Part shown: positions 25,868 through 34,224 of the stretch, piece by piece
Position numbering within the stretch: position 1 is the stretch's first letter
How the letters are laid out: each line of letters begins with the position of its first letter
NCBI GenBank assembly: GCA_016791445.1
Contig: JAEUMP010000025.1
Location: 1 to 64,000 of the forward strand
DNA: 64,000 nucleotides
Direction: 5' to 3'
Source: Hyphomonadaceae bacterium
GTDB taxonomy: Bacteria; Pseudomonadota; Alphaproteobacteria; Caulobacterales; Aquidulcibacteraceae
The notes under the pieces: generated by a model
Told to the model about the DNA's origin: nothing
The model's database searches: none
What the model saw: the letters and a program-made list of their open reading frames with translations, nothing else
Position numbers and translations under genes: made by a program

Positions 25868-26595
25868 CGGATCTCACGTTCGCAGTTGAGTCCATCCGGG
25901 CCGCGCAGCAGGTCTCCGGAAAACCGTTCGCGATTGTCGTGGCGGGACACAACGGTTCTGGCAAATCCACTATGTGGTATGAGCGGCTCGCGAGTGAGTT
26001 CCAGATTCCGTTAATTAATGCCGACAGAATGATGATGTCGACATTGCCTGAGGTGGCGGCAGACAAGCCGCTTCCGTTTTGGGCAACGGATCTTCGTGAC
26101 AATGACGCCAACTGGATGCAGGTCGCTCAGAGTGGCGTACAGGCCTTCGTCGCTCAAGCCATGCTCCGCGCTGCGCCGTTCGCTATGGAAACCGTATTCT
26201 CCCACTGGCGAGATCTCGGATCGGGCAGATTTGAGTCGAAAATTGATGTCATCGAGGACATGCAGAACGCAGGCTATTTCGTGCTACTCCTCTTTGTTGG
26301 TCTATCTAATGCTCCTCTTTCAATTGGGCGGGTGGCAACACGGATTGCGAAAGGTGGTCATGCCGTAAACGTCGACAAGCTAGAACAGCGTTTTCCAAGA
26401 ACGCAACGCGCGATTCGCGAAGCACGAGCGGTGGCAGACGCGACTATCTTGGTCGATAATAGCCGCGCCGAGTCGGAGGCATTTACTGTTTGTCGCGTGC
26501 AGCAAATGTCGCAACGACTTTACGATATTCGAGATGCAGGAACGGCACCGGCCGAGATACTTGAGTGGCTCGAAATCGTCGCGCCGCTCAATTGA
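25864..26595 (+). CDS. Zeta-toxin-family kinase
   Basis: This 243-residue protein has the zeta-toxin/PezT layout. Walker A is GHNGSGKST (28-36), the Asp of NADRM is near 54, and the family motif METVFSH is near 108-114. A basic segment with paired Arg residues (GRVATRIAKGGHAV, about 155-168) would close over the phosphates. Zeta toxins phosphorylate UDP-N-acetylglucosamine or related nucleotide sugars, blocking cell-wall synthesis. A related non-toxic kinase role cannot be excluded. It overlaps its upstream partner by four bases, and its 3' end overlaps the integrase gene tail-to-tail by 76 bases. Confidence 0.82.
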   Translation: MTDLTFAVESIRAAQQVSGKPFAIVVAGHNGSGKSTMWYERLASEFQIPLINADRMMMSTLPEVAADKPLPFWATDLRDNDANWMQVAQSGVQAFVAQAMLRAAPFAMETVFSHWRDLGSGRFESKIDVIEDMQNAGYFVLLLFVGLSNAPLSIGRVATRIAKGGHAVNVDKLEQRFPRTQRAIREARAVADATILVDNSRAESEAFTVCRVQQMSQRLYDIRDAGTAPAEILEWLEIVAPLN

Positions 26596-27764
26596 TCTAA
26601 GTAGTCAGCCCACCACTGCATCAACTGCACACGGTCGTCCCAGTGCTCACCGCGTGCATAGGCCCGTCGAACCGCGTTCGCGTCCTGGTGTCCGAGGGCG
26701 CGTTCGATGCTCGTGGACGAAAAATCCGATCTTTCGTGCAAGAGAGAGGAGGCGAGCGCCCGAAATCCGTGCGCACTCATTTCGTCCTTGCCAAAACCCA
26801 TCGTTCTCAGGGCGGCGCAAACGGTGTTCTCGCTGATCGGGCGGTCCTTGCCGCGTTGCCCGGGAAAGCAAAGTGCGCCCAGCGCTCCAGTCAATCCGTA
26901 GAGCTCGCGAAATGCTTCCAGCGCTTGGCGAGACAGCGGGATTTTGTGCTCACGCCGCATCTTTGTGCGCGTCGCAGGAATGGTCCAAATCCGATCCTCG
27001 AAATCGATCTCATCCCATCGCGCGAGACGACACTCGCCCGGGCGCGGGAAGCAGTAGGCCATGATCATCATGGCGAGCCGGACGGTGGGTCTGTCGTAGC
27101 CAACCACAGCAACCATCAATTTTCCGGCCCCGACCTTGTCGACGATCGCGGCCCTGTGCGTGGTCTTCGGCGCGGCGATCGCCCCGCGGAGCGCGGGCGT
27201 TGGATCCATCTGGGCGCGGTTGGTCGCCACGGCGAGGCGCATGACTTGCCCGATGGCCGCACGCAGCCGCCTTGCGGTTTCCAGATGGCCTCTGGCCTCC
27301 ACGGTGCGCAGGACGGCCAGCACCTCGGCAGGCGTGATCGCTGCAATCGGGCGGTCCGCAAGATCGACTGCGAGGTCCTTGAGCAGCCAGCGTCGCTTCC
27401 AGATCGTGACAGGAGCCTTCTTTTCGCGCTCCAGCTTCTCCAGGAGTTCGTCTGCGATGAGCCCGAAGGTGGTGGCTCGGGCGACCGAGCGGATGCGCTT
27501 GGCGACCCGGCGCTCTTCCATGGGGTTCAGATCATCGCCGAGCTGCTTGCGGGCCCCGGTATGGGCCTCACGCGCCTCTGCCAGGGTCATTTCCGGATAG
27601 CCGCCAAGCGGCATCGTCTGGCGCTTGCCGTGGAAGCGGTAGTCAAACCGCCACAGGCGCGACCCGCTGACCGGCACAAAAAGATAAAGCCCCCCGCCGT
27701 CGCTGAGCTTGTAGGGGCGGCTTCGCGGCTTTGCATTCCGGCACTTGGCGTCGCTCAGAGCCAT
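26520..27764 (-). CDS. int: P4-type tyrosine integrase next to tRNA-Leu
   Basis: This 414-residue protein has an N-terminal arm-type DNA-binding domain (DUF4102; YKLSDGGGLYLFVP, FHGKRQTMPLGGYPEMTLAEAR), a SAM-like core-binding domain (about 100-190) and a catalytic domain. The catalytic residues are visible: Arg in CFPRPGECR, Lys in RTKMRREHKI, HGFR, His in ALGHQDANA and Tyr in RRAYARGEH. It recombines an element into the 3' end of the adjacent tRNA-Leu, about 200 bases away. The start is the ATG at 27764; a longer frame to 28010 would run through the tRNA. The C-terminal 20 residues extend past the usual end and are encoded over the toxin gene. Confidence 0.92.
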   Translation of the reverse strand: MALSDAKCRNAKPRSRPYKLSDGGGLYLFVPVSGSRLWRFDYRFHGKRQTMPLGGYPEMTLAEAREAHTGARKQLGDDLNPMEERRVAKRIRSVARATTFGLIADELLEKLEREKKAPVTIWKRRWLLKDLAVDLADRPIAAITPAEVLAVLRTVEARGHLETARRLRAAIGQVMRLAVATNRAQMDPTPALRGAIAAPKTTHRAAIVDKVGAGKLMVAVVGYDRPTVRLAMMIMAYCFPRPGECRLARWDEIDFEDRIWTIPATRTKMRREHKIPLSRQALEAFRELYGLTGALGALCFPGQRGKDRPISENTVCAALRTMGFGKDEMSAHGFRALASSLLHERSDFSSTSIERALGHQDANAVRRAYARGEHWDDRVQLMQWWADYLDQLSGATISSHSSISAGAVPASRIS

Positions 27765-27826
27765 GACGGTATCGCCCGTTCTGACGGTATTTCGGTCCGC
27801 CAAAAGTACCGTCTTTTGACGGTATC
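27764..27826. promoter_or_regulatory. Cluster of GACGGTA repeats upstream of the integrase
   Basis: TGACGGTATC occurs at 27764-27773 and 27817-27826, and TGACGGTATT at 27782-27791. An inverted copy, GTACCGTC, is at 27806-27813; with the last direct copy it forms a seven-base hairpin around tttt. The cluster covers the integrase start codon and lies between it and the tRNA. These could be arm-type sites for the integrase or operators for an excisionase or repressor. Confidence 0.6.
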
Positions 27827-27960
27827 GTGCTTTTTCCGCGTTTTTCCGAGCGATGCCGAATGCAGCGACTCGGGCTCGCCAAAACGCTTGGGGCACAAGC
27901 GCTTCCCAGGCATTCCGGGGCATTCTTTTGGTTGTGGATAAGTCTGTGGATAAGACCGTC

Positions 27961-28047
27961 TGGTGCCCAGAAGAGGACTCGAACCTCCACGCCCTTGCGA
28001 GCGCCAGCACCTGAAGCTGGTGCGTCTACCAATTCCGCCATCTGGGC
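27961..28047 (-). tRNA. tRNA-Leu(CAG)
   Basis: Read on the complement, the 87-base gene starts GCCCAGATGGCGG. It has the Leu-type D arm (ATTGGTAGACGC), an anticodon stem CCAGC/GCTGG with loop TTCAGGT (anticodon CAG), a long variable arm (GGCGCTCGCAAGGGCGT), the T arm GGAGGTTCGAGTCCT, and a pairing acceptor stem ending in encoded CCA at 27961-27963. It is the likely integration target of the adjacent integrase. Confidence 0.96.
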
Positions 28048-28118
28048 ACGGGTGAGGTAGGGCCGGGTAGGTGAGGCGCCGGGCGGGGAAAGTCAATGGC
28101 GCGCGGGGCGGCGGCGCC

Positions 28119-28979
28119 TCATGACGGCGATGCTTCCGGCGGCGCTTCCGGAAGCGCCCCCGGGGCGGGCTCTGCGGGGACGGGTTCGGTGATAATGTCG
28201 ACGCTGGCGCGCCGCCAGCGGGTGAGGTGCACGCCCACGCGGCCGAACGGCGTGGGGATCACGACGCGCACCGGCGGGGCGATGTTGGAGTCCTCGGCGA
28301 GCGCGAACCAGATCTCGCCCTCCGGCTGGCGGCGGCGCTCGTTTTCCTTCGACTGGTTGAAGCCGCGCAGCTGGACGTAGCGCAGCCGGCAGCGCAGCGC
28401 CTGGCCCTCGAAGCCGCCGGCGTCGTAGCGCCGGATCTCGCCGCCCGAGAGCACGAGATCATAGCGCGTCAGTCCGTCGAAGGTTGCGTAGGCGCCGGCG
28501 CACTGGCGCGTGCGCGCGGCGTCGACGGCCATGGCCGCGAGCGAGGAGAGCGGATCGCGGCTCGTGCGGCGATCCTCGGCGGTGGCGGGCGGATCACCCC
28601 AGTGGCCGTAGTTCGGTCGGATCTCGGCGCTGAACACGCCGTCGGGCGACAGGCGCATGGAGGTGGAGCGGCGCTTGCCAGAGTAGAGGTGATCGAGATC
28701 GTAGCGGCGCCAGCGCACGGCGCCGTTGTCGATGCGGCCCTCGGCGGCGGCGACGATGTCGGTCTTGTCGAACCAGCGCAGCACGCCGCCGGTGCGCATG
28801 GTCGCCCGCACATCGTAGGTGTCGGCGCCGGCGTTGAGATCGAACGTGATTCCGCCGAGAGGGGCGATGCCGAACAGGTTGCCGTCATACTCCAGCGCGA
28901 AACGGTCCGCGTGCGCTGGCTTGGCGATCAGGACCGCGACGGCGAAGAATACCGCGGGGAGTGGGCGCAAGAATGTCAC
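28119..28979 (-). CDS. DUF3108 periplasmic protein
   Basis: This 286-residue protein has a signal peptide (cleavage after KPAHA, about 24) and a beta-rich body that matches the DUF3108 pattern. It begins with a strand pair (FALEYDGNLFGIAPLG) and a YDVRATMRTGG segment, continues through a central DPLSSLAAMA helix, and ends with VRVVIPTPFGRVGVHLT. A Pro-rich tail ends it. Members may act in the cell envelope; the role is unknown. It is the first chromosomal gene beyond the tRNA. Confidence 0.78.
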   Translation of the reverse strand: MTFLRPLPAVFFAVAVLIAKPAHADRFALEYDGNLFGIAPLGGITFDLNAGADTYDVRATMRTGGVLRWFDKTDIVAAAEGRIDNGAVRWRRYDLDHLYSGKRRSTSMRLSPDGVFSAEIRPNYGHWGDPPATAEDRRTSRDPLSSLAAMAVDAARTRQCAGAYATFDGLTRYDLVLSGGEIRRYDAGGFEGQALRCRLRYVQLRGFNQSKENERRRQPEGEIWFALAEDSNIAPPVRVVIPTPFGRVGVHLTRWRRASVDIITEPVPAEPAPGALPEAPPEASPS

Positions 28980-29039
28980 GACCGCCCGCTAGCGCGCCGC
29001 GGTGGCGCAAACAAGGCTTTCCATCGTCCCAGGCCGGTC

Positions 29040-30200
29040 TCAGGCGCGCACGAGATCGTGCATCGGGCGGACGGCGGCGCTCTCCGGGAATGCCCCGGCC
29101 TCGCCAACGCCCAGATGGTCACGCAGCACGCCTTTCAGCACCGTGCGGATGTCGAGCGTCGCGCGAAGGTCGCGGCCCTCGTGCAGCTGGCCCGTCGCGA
29201 CCCCGGGCCAGTCAGCGATGACGCGGCCACCGCGCACGCCGCCGCCGAGAAGAAACGCGCATGTCGCCGTGCCGTGGTCGGTGCCGCGATTGCCGTTCGG
29301 CGCGACCGTCCGACCGAACTCAGTCATGACGACGACCACGGTGTCGCGCCAGGCGTCGCCGAGATCGGCCTTCAGCGCGGCGAGACCCTGGTCGAGCAGT
29401 CCGAACGTCACCGCCAGTTGCCCGCCTTCATTACCCTGATTGGCGTGTGTGTCCCAGCCGCCCATCTCGATGACCGCGGCGACCGGACCCTGCGGCTGCT
29501 TCAGGAATTGCGCAGCCGCTCTTGTCAGCGGCGCGATGGCGCGACCGCCTCTTCGCATGCCGTCGTCCATGGCGACGCTGTTGGCGGCGACGGCCGATTG
29601 AAGCGCGTTTGCAAGCGCAGAATCGCGGCGTCCATAGAGATCCATCAGGCGTGCGATGGTGTCGGCGTTCGCATCGGGCAACGGCGACGGCGACCATGTG
29701 GCGACAGCCGCGTCGCCACGAAGGATGAGCGGCGTCTGCTGCGCAAGTGCAAGGCCAAGCTCGCGACGCGCCGTCACGTTCTCCGCGGGCAACGCACGGA
29801 GCGCAGCGTTCAGCCAGCCTGCGTTGCGTGCGTATGGTCTCGCGCCGCCCGTCTCGAGCACATTCTGCGCATCGAAGTGCGAGCGTTCCCGATACGGCGT
29901 CGATGCGGCGTGCACGATCGCCGCTTCGCCCGCATGGTACATGGCATGAAGGTTCTCGAAGCGGGGATGCAACCCGAACACACCATCGAGTTCAAGCGTC
30001 TTGGCTTTCTCCTGCGCGAGCACGCCGCGGGCTCCGGCATAGGCAGGGTCTCCGACGGGCGGCGCGGCGGCGAGGCCGTCCATGCCGCCGCGAAGGACGA
30101 TGACGACGAGGCGCTTCGACGTCGTGGCGCCGAAAGCGAGGGCAGGCAGCGCGAGAGTCGCGGCGCCGCCGCCGATCACGAGACGTCTGGAAACAGTCAT
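29040..30200 (-). CDS. DUF1501 protein with Tat signal
   Basis: This 386-residue protein starts with a twin-arginine-like signal (TVSRRLVIGGGAATLALPALAF). It has the alkaline-phosphatase-like core of DUF1501 proteins, with motifs RLVVIVLRGGMDGLAA near the start, IEMGGWDTHANQG near 250 and VVMTEFGRTVAPNGNRGTDHG near 300; the Asp/His residues there would bind metals. It is encoded directly after a DUF1800 gene with an ATGA overlap. This pair is widespread in Proteobacteria, but its biochemical role is not established. Confidence 0.88.
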   Translation of the reverse strand: MTVSRRLVIGGGAATLALPALAFGATTSKRLVVIVLRGGMDGLAAAPPVGDPAYAGARGVLAQEKAKTLELDGVFGLHPRFENLHAMYHAGEAAIVHAASTPYRERSHFDAQNVLETGGARPYARNAGWLNAALRALPAENVTARRELGLALAQQTPLILRGDAAVATWSPSPLPDANADTIARLMDLYGRRDSALANALQSAVAANSVAMDDGMRRGGRAIAPLTRAAAQFLKQPQGPVAAVIEMGGWDTHANQGNEGGQLAVTFGLLDQGLAALKADLGDAWRDTVVVVMTEFGRTVAPNGNRGTDHGTATCAFLLGGGVRGGRVIADWPGVATGQLHEGRDLRATLDIRTVLKGVLRDHLGVGEAGAFPESAAVRPMHDLVRA

Positions 30201-31678
30201 CGCCGCTGGAACTCCGGGCTCGAGAGAAGAAGGACCATGCCCTGCATCGGGCTATCGGCGCGCTGCACGGCCTGTCGCGTCTCCACGGAAAGGAGCGGGC
30301 CGAGCGCCCCTTCGCCCACCCCGACCGGATCGAGATCAGCTCGCGAGACCCGCGCGGCGAGCGCCTCCGCCCACTCGATGCGCTTCCAAACGAGATCGCC
30401 GGACAGCCACGGACCCGCCGTGTCCGCCCAACCGTCGGGCCCCTGAGCGCGCCAGACGGGCTGTCCCATCGCGCCGCACGCATTGGCCGCCACGCCGGGC
30501 GGCAGACTGGCGATGTCGAGGGCGCGCATCACGGCGATCAGATACTCTTCGGGTCGTCTGAATTTCGTCAGCGGCGCGGACCATGCCTCCGGACTGTCGA
30601 CGAGCGCGGTCATGGTGATGCGCAGATCGCCGTCGCTGCGCAGGAATGCCTGCGCGCAGCGTTCGATCACTGCGGGCGGCGGCGCGTCGGCGATGTAGTG
30701 GCGGGCGAGTTTCGTCGCGAGAAAATGGGCGGTCGCGGGTTTGCGGGCAAGGTCGCGCAGCGCCTCCTCGCCTTGCGCGACGCCGTTCGCAGGATAGGTT
30801 TTTCCCATCAGGGTCTTGTCGCCAGGCTCGTGCGCATCGGCGACGAATGAGAAGAGCTGCGGACCGGTGCGCGCGCCCTTCGCATCATTGAAATAATAGC
30901 GCAGCGGCGGACGTTCGTAGGTCCAGCCTGTGATGATCGCCGCTAGCGCCTGGACGTCGGCCTGCGTGTAGCCGCCATTGACGCCGAGCGTATGCAGTTC
31001 GAGAATCTCGCGGCCCAGATTTTCGTTCAATCCCGTCGGGCGTCCTCCCGGCCCGAAGCCGAGGCGCGGTATCGACCGCGGGTTCTTCGCCCACACGGAA
31101 TTCGGTCCGATGGACGACCAATTGTCGAGATAGATGCCCATCCCCGGATGTTTGGTGGACGCGAGCAGCATGTCGGCGAAGCGACCGCAGACGTGCGGAC
31201 GGATCGCTTCCTTCTCGAAGGAGGGCGGCAGGCCGGCGACCTGCGGCTTGAGCGCGGAAATCGTGAAGTGGTTCGCCCAGAAATGGACGAGCCGTTCGTG
31301 CACCGGGCGGTCTGTCGCAAAGGCGGCATCGAAGCGCGCCTTGCTGGCGACTTCGTAGCGGGCGCGGAAATGCTGTCGGAAGGCATCCTCCGTCGAGAGG
31401 CGCTGGATTTCCTCACGGCTGAGGCCCTGTCGCTCGAGGCGTTCGCTGAGCTGTGCGCCGTTGTCGCCGCGCAGGCGCTGGGCGACAAAGAAGCGCCCGA
31501 AGGCGAGAACGTCGTCTTCCGCCGGAGGCAGCGCGGCGATGGGCGGCGGCGGCGTGCGCTCGGGCGCGAGCTGCGCCTTGACCCAGCCGACGGGGTCGCC
31601 GGCGATGGCGCGCAATTCGCCCGGTCGGGCGCCGAAACCGAATCTGGCGGCAGCGAGGGCCGCGCGTTCGAGGCTCAT
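30197..31678 (-). CDS. DUF1800 protein
   Basis: This 493-residue protein has the DUF1800 landmarks: an N-terminal RFGFGARPGEL, a central LVHFWANHFTIS with the conserved Trp-Asn-His block, REILELHTLGVNGGYTQADV, and a C-terminal SPEFQRR. It has no clear signal peptide and may travel with its Tat-exported DUF1501 partner. GGAG lies nine bases before the ATG. Confidence 0.88.
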   Translation of the reverse strand: MSLERAALAAARFGFGARPGELRAIAGDPVGWVKAQLAPERTPPPPIAALPPAEDDVLAFGRFFVAQRLRGDNGAQLSERLERQGLSREEIQRLSTEDAFRQHFRARYEVASKARFDAAFATDRPVHERLVHFWANHFTISALKPQVAGLPPSFEKEAIRPHVCGRFADMLLASTKHPGMGIYLDNWSSIGPNSVWAKNPRSIPRLGFGPGGRPTGLNENLGREILELHTLGVNGGYTQADVQALAAIITGWTYERPPLRYYFNDAKGARTGPQLFSFVADAHEPGDKTLMGKTYPANGVAQGEEALRDLARKPATAHFLATKLARHYIADAPPPAVIERCAQAFLRSDGDLRITMTALVDSPEAWSAPLTKFRRPEEYLIAVMRALDIASLPPGVAANACGAMGQPVWRAQGPDGWADTAGPWLSGDLVWKRIEWAEALAARVSRADLDPVGVGEGALGPLLSVETRQAVQRADSPMQGMVLLLSSPEFQRR

Positions 31679-31727
31679 GTGCCGTTCTCCGCTGCAAGTA
31701 GAACGCGCGGCATCGCCAGCTCCGTCG

Positions 31728-32249
31728 CTAGTTCAGCGCGACAGCGTGGGCCGCACCCTTCGCGGGAAGATCGAACGCGGCGGCGTCGAAGGATGGCGGG
31801 CCGAAGCGGCCGTCGGCGTTGTTGGAGAAGCCGTAGGGTTCCGTCGGCATGCCGTAGGCGGCGCGGTTGAGGCCGGCGTCGTTGTTGAGGTCGTGGTAGA
31901 TCTTGAGCGCGTAGCGGCCCGGCGCGGGCGCGCGCAGCGTCAGCGTGGCGACGCCGTCCGCCACGGGCGCTTCGGCGGAGAAGACGGGATCGCCGTTCCA
32001 TCCGTCCGCTGCAAAGAGACCCGCGCGCACGGGACCGTCCGCAGTTTTCAGACCCGACACGGTCAGCGTCAGCAGCGGTTGCGCCGACACCGCCGGCGCT
32101 TCGAGCGGCGCGATGGCGAGCGGCGCCACGGGCGGCGGCCAGATCCAGTCGCGCACGGTCGTGACGGTCGTCGTCACGCTTTCCACCGGATCCGGCAGGG
32201 ATGCGCAGGCGGAAAGCAGCAGCGGGACCAGGACGAACGAGCGACGCAT
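31728..32249 (-). CDS. DUF2141-like lipoprotein
   Basis: This 173-residue protein has a lipoprotein signal (VLVPLLLSAC, Cys at about 15). The body resembles the DUF2141 family: LLTLTVSGLKTADGPVRAGLFA, then a beta core and the conserved segment YALKIYHDLNNDAGLNRAAYG, then PTEPYGFSNNA. Family members are exported beta-sandwich proteins of unknown function. The ATG at 32249 gives the lipobox at the right distance; an upstream extension would run through the palindromic repeat. Confidence 0.78.
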   Translation of the reverse strand: MRRSFVLVPLLLSACASLPDPVESVTTTVTTVRDWIWPPPVAPLAIAPLEAPAVSAQPLLTLTVSGLKTADGPVRAGLFAADGWNGDPVFSAEAPVADGVATLTLRAPAPGRYALKIYHDLNNDAGLNRAAYGMPTEPYGFSNNADGRFGPPSFDAAAFDLPAKGAAHAVALN

Positions 32250-32323
32250 GGCGACGTGGTAGCGGAAACGGCGCGGGAGGTGGAGGGGCGGCTCCTGCTT
32301 TGAAGCAATAAGCGCCGGTATTG

Positions 32324-32433
32324 ATGCCGGACCGCGCAGCGCCTGCTGCGCATATGCCGGCACCGCCAGACTCCGGGGAATCTCGCGTTGGTTTGACATG
32401 GGTATGCGCAGCAGGCGCTGCGCGGTCCGGCAT
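32324..32433. repeat. 31-bp perfect inverted repeat with 48-base spacer
   Basis: Positions 32324-32354 and 32403-32433 are exact reverse complements (ends ATGCCGGACC on the left and GGTCCGGCAT on the right). No open reading frame needs this symmetry and there is no T run. It looks like an intergenic palindromic element (REP/MITE-like) lying between two minus-strand genes. Confidence 0.85.
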
Positions 32434-32439
32434 GACTGC

Positions 32440-32934
32440 TCATGACGTGTCTGCGGCTTCGGTCGCGGGTGCGATGAAGAACGCGACCGGCGCCGGCTCT
32501 TGCGCATGCGTCATCACCAGCGCGCCGCCACGGAAGGGCAGCGACGCATTCGCGAGCGCGTAGTCGACCGCAGACTCGAAGGCGTCGAGCACGCGGCGCA
32601 TCTGCGCGAGCGTGCGCAAACGGATGCCGCGCGTGATGCAGCGGATCGCCGGCGCGCGTCGTGTGGCCCAGCGGAAGCCACGGGGCATTTTTCGTCTGTG
32701 TACGGGCAGCCGCCGACGCTTCACCCGCCGCATCCGCGAAATCACGGCGGCGGCGATCAGGAAGCGGATGTCGCTGCGGATGCGGATCATCTGGCGTTGC
32801 AGCCAGAGCCGCGCATCGCGCGGCAGCGGTGCGAACTCGGCGATCCAGGCGACGATCTGCAGAAACCACAGGCGCAAGCCCGCCAGCGCTTCGGCGACTT
32901 GCGCGGTGAAATCCGGCGTTCTCACGAACTGCAT
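32440..32934 (-). CDS. Hypothetical protein with an amphipathic helical N-terminus
   Basis: I do not recognise this 164-residue protein. Two hydrophobic helices (LRLWFLQIVAWIAEF and IRFLIAAAVISRMRRV) flank a basic segment, and an Arg-rich stretch (about 70-100) precedes a helix (TLAQMRRVLDAFESAVDYALANA). It may associate with the membrane. The gene is flanked by palindromic repeats on both sides. Confidence 0.55.
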   Translation of the reverse strand: MQFVRTPDFTAQVAEALAGLRLWFLQIVAWIAEFAPLPRDARLWLQRQMIRIRSDIRFLIAAAVISRMRRVKRRRLPVHRRKMPRGFRWATRRAPAIRCITRGIRLRTLAQMRRVLDAFESAVDYALANASLPFRGGALVMTHAQEPAPVAFFIAPATEAADTS

Positions 32935-33035
32935 GACGGTGCTCCTCTCCGTGGCCTCCGGACCATCCGGACGCGACGTGGGAGGAGTGTGACTCAGGCT
33001 TCGACCCGGTCGGATATTTTTGCTGTTTTTTGTGT

Positions 33036-33114
33036 CGAGGACCGCCGGCGCCCTCGCCGGCCTCCTTGTGCGCCAAGGGGAAACGCTTGGCCGGCGAGGC
33101 GCCGGCGGTCCTCG
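33036..33114. repeat. GC-rich near-perfect inverted repeat
   Basis: Positions 33036-33062 and 33089-33114 are reverse complements except for one extra C in the left arm. The spacer is about 26 bases. It is the second large palindromic unit within 800 bases, again intergenic, and starts cGAGGACCGCC. Confidence 0.75.
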
Positions 33115-33172
33115 CGGCGAGGGGAATGGCGTTCGTGTTTCCCCCTACTGGAAGTTCATGTGGCGCGCCTCA

Positions 33173-33205
33173 AACGAAAACCCCGGGCCGCCTGCGCGAC
33201 CCGGG
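33173..33205 (-). terminator. Rho-independent terminator of the MBL-fold gene
   Basis: Reading the minus strand after the stop at 33232, a ten-pair stem built on CCCGGG...CCCGGG (33182-33205, one wobble pair, loop gcag) is followed by GTTTTCGTTT. Spacing and T run fit an intrinsic terminator. Confidence 0.7.
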
Positions 33206-33231
33206 CTTTCAATTCTGCGATGCGCGCCGCG

Positions 33232-34224
33232 TCAGAGCGGGCGGACGTTCACTTCGCGCGAGGTCAGCGGCAGTTCGAGCATCATCCCCAGCTGCGCGGA
33301 GACGACGTTTCCGACGCCCTGCGCCTTGGCTTCGCGGACCTGCATGTCGGCGAGGATGGGGTTGGCGCTCGCATTGGTGAGCACCAGCGTCCCGGTGTTC
33401 GCTTCCGCCGCGCGGGCCGCCATCTGGGCGAGGCCAGGGAAGAAGCCCTTTTCGCTTTCATCGACGGCATGCAGCGTGCCGATGCTCTCGGAGCTGGCGC
33501 CGTGGAGCACGACGTCGGCGTCGAGCTGGGCTTCGGCCCATTCGGCGCGGCCGTCGCCGGCGACGACGAGGCTGCGGCCGCGGAAGTCGAAGCGGTAGCC
33601 GACGCGGCCGGTGTAGGCGTCACGTTCGGTCGTGAAGGCCGACACCACGAGGCCGTCCGCCTGATAGACGATGACGTTCTTGCCCGGCTCGGGCGCGGGC
33701 GCCCACGGCTCGAGACCCGACGCCGGGCCGACGCCCATGGCTTCGTTGAGGCCCTGCACGACGCGGTGCGAATCGGTGGGGCCGTACACCGGCAGGCGCT
33801 GGTTGTGGCGCTGCGGCGCGGCGTTGTTCCAGAGATTGTCGAGATCGGCGTAACGGACCGGATCGGCGCCCGTCAGCAGCACGGCCTGCAGGCGGCCCAG
33901 CGGAATGCCCTTGCGCTCGAGCGCGTCCGCCGCGCCGGAACCCGCATCGACGATGAAGAGCTTGCCGCCGGCGGCGACCGCGAGGCACGGCTTCGGCCCG
34001 CGCGCTTCCATCGGCCCCGCGCCGACGCCGCACACCACCGCGCGCAGCGCGTCGTCGGAGAAGAGGCTCGCCTCGTTCTGCTGCTGCTGGCCGACCTTGA
34101 AACCTTCATAGGCCTTGGCGAGCGCTTCCTGGCCTTCAGGCGACTGAGATCCGATGACCCAGCCGCTCCAGAAGAGGGCGGAGAGCGCAACGAAAGCCAC
34201 CGAAGTGGTGCCGATCGAATTCAT
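33232..34224 (-). CDS. Exported metallo-beta-lactamase-fold protein lacking metal ligands
   Basis: This 330-residue protein has an N-terminal membrane anchor or uncleaved signal (about 5-24) and an RNase Z-like MBL fold: CLAVAAGGKLFIVDAGSGAADAL, AVLLTGADPVRYADL, and VVAGDGR near the later metal site. In active members the second segment would be LTHxHxDHxxD; here the His residues are replaced (LTGADPVRYAD). Catalysis by the usual two-metal site is therefore unlikely. The ATG at 34224 has GGAG eight bases upstream. Its role is unknown; a binding or scaffold function is possible. Confidence 0.75.
   Translation of the reverse strand: MNSIGTTSVAFVALSALFWSGWVIGSQSPEGQEALAKAYEGFKVGQQQQNEASLFSDDALRAVVCGVGAGPMEARGPKPCLAVAAGGKLFIVDAGSGAADALERKGIPLGRLQAVLLTGADPVRYADLDNLWNNAAPQRHNQRLPVYGPTDSHRVVQGLNEAMGVGPASGLEPWAPAPEPGKNVIVYQADGLVVSAFTTERDAYTGRVGYRFDFRGRSLVVAGDGRAEWAEAQLDADVVLHGASSESIGTLHAVDESEKGFFPGLAQMAARAAEANTGTLVLTNASANPILADMQVREAKAQGVGNVVSAQLGMMLELPLTSREVNVRPL

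Noticed and set aside
1..26500. Second copy of the tRNA-Leu 3' end as a left attachment site
   Set aside because: I looked for the acceptor/T-arm sequence by eye and did not find it. It may lie outside the window.
27765..28010. N-terminal extension of the integrase
   Set aside because: It would run through the tRNA-Leu gene and precedes the recognisable arm-binding domain, so the ATG at 27764 is a better start.
28227..30446. 739-residue open frame on the plus strand
   Set aside because: It is antisense to the DUF3108 and DUF1501 genes, is Arg/His/Gly-rich, and is a by-product of high GC.
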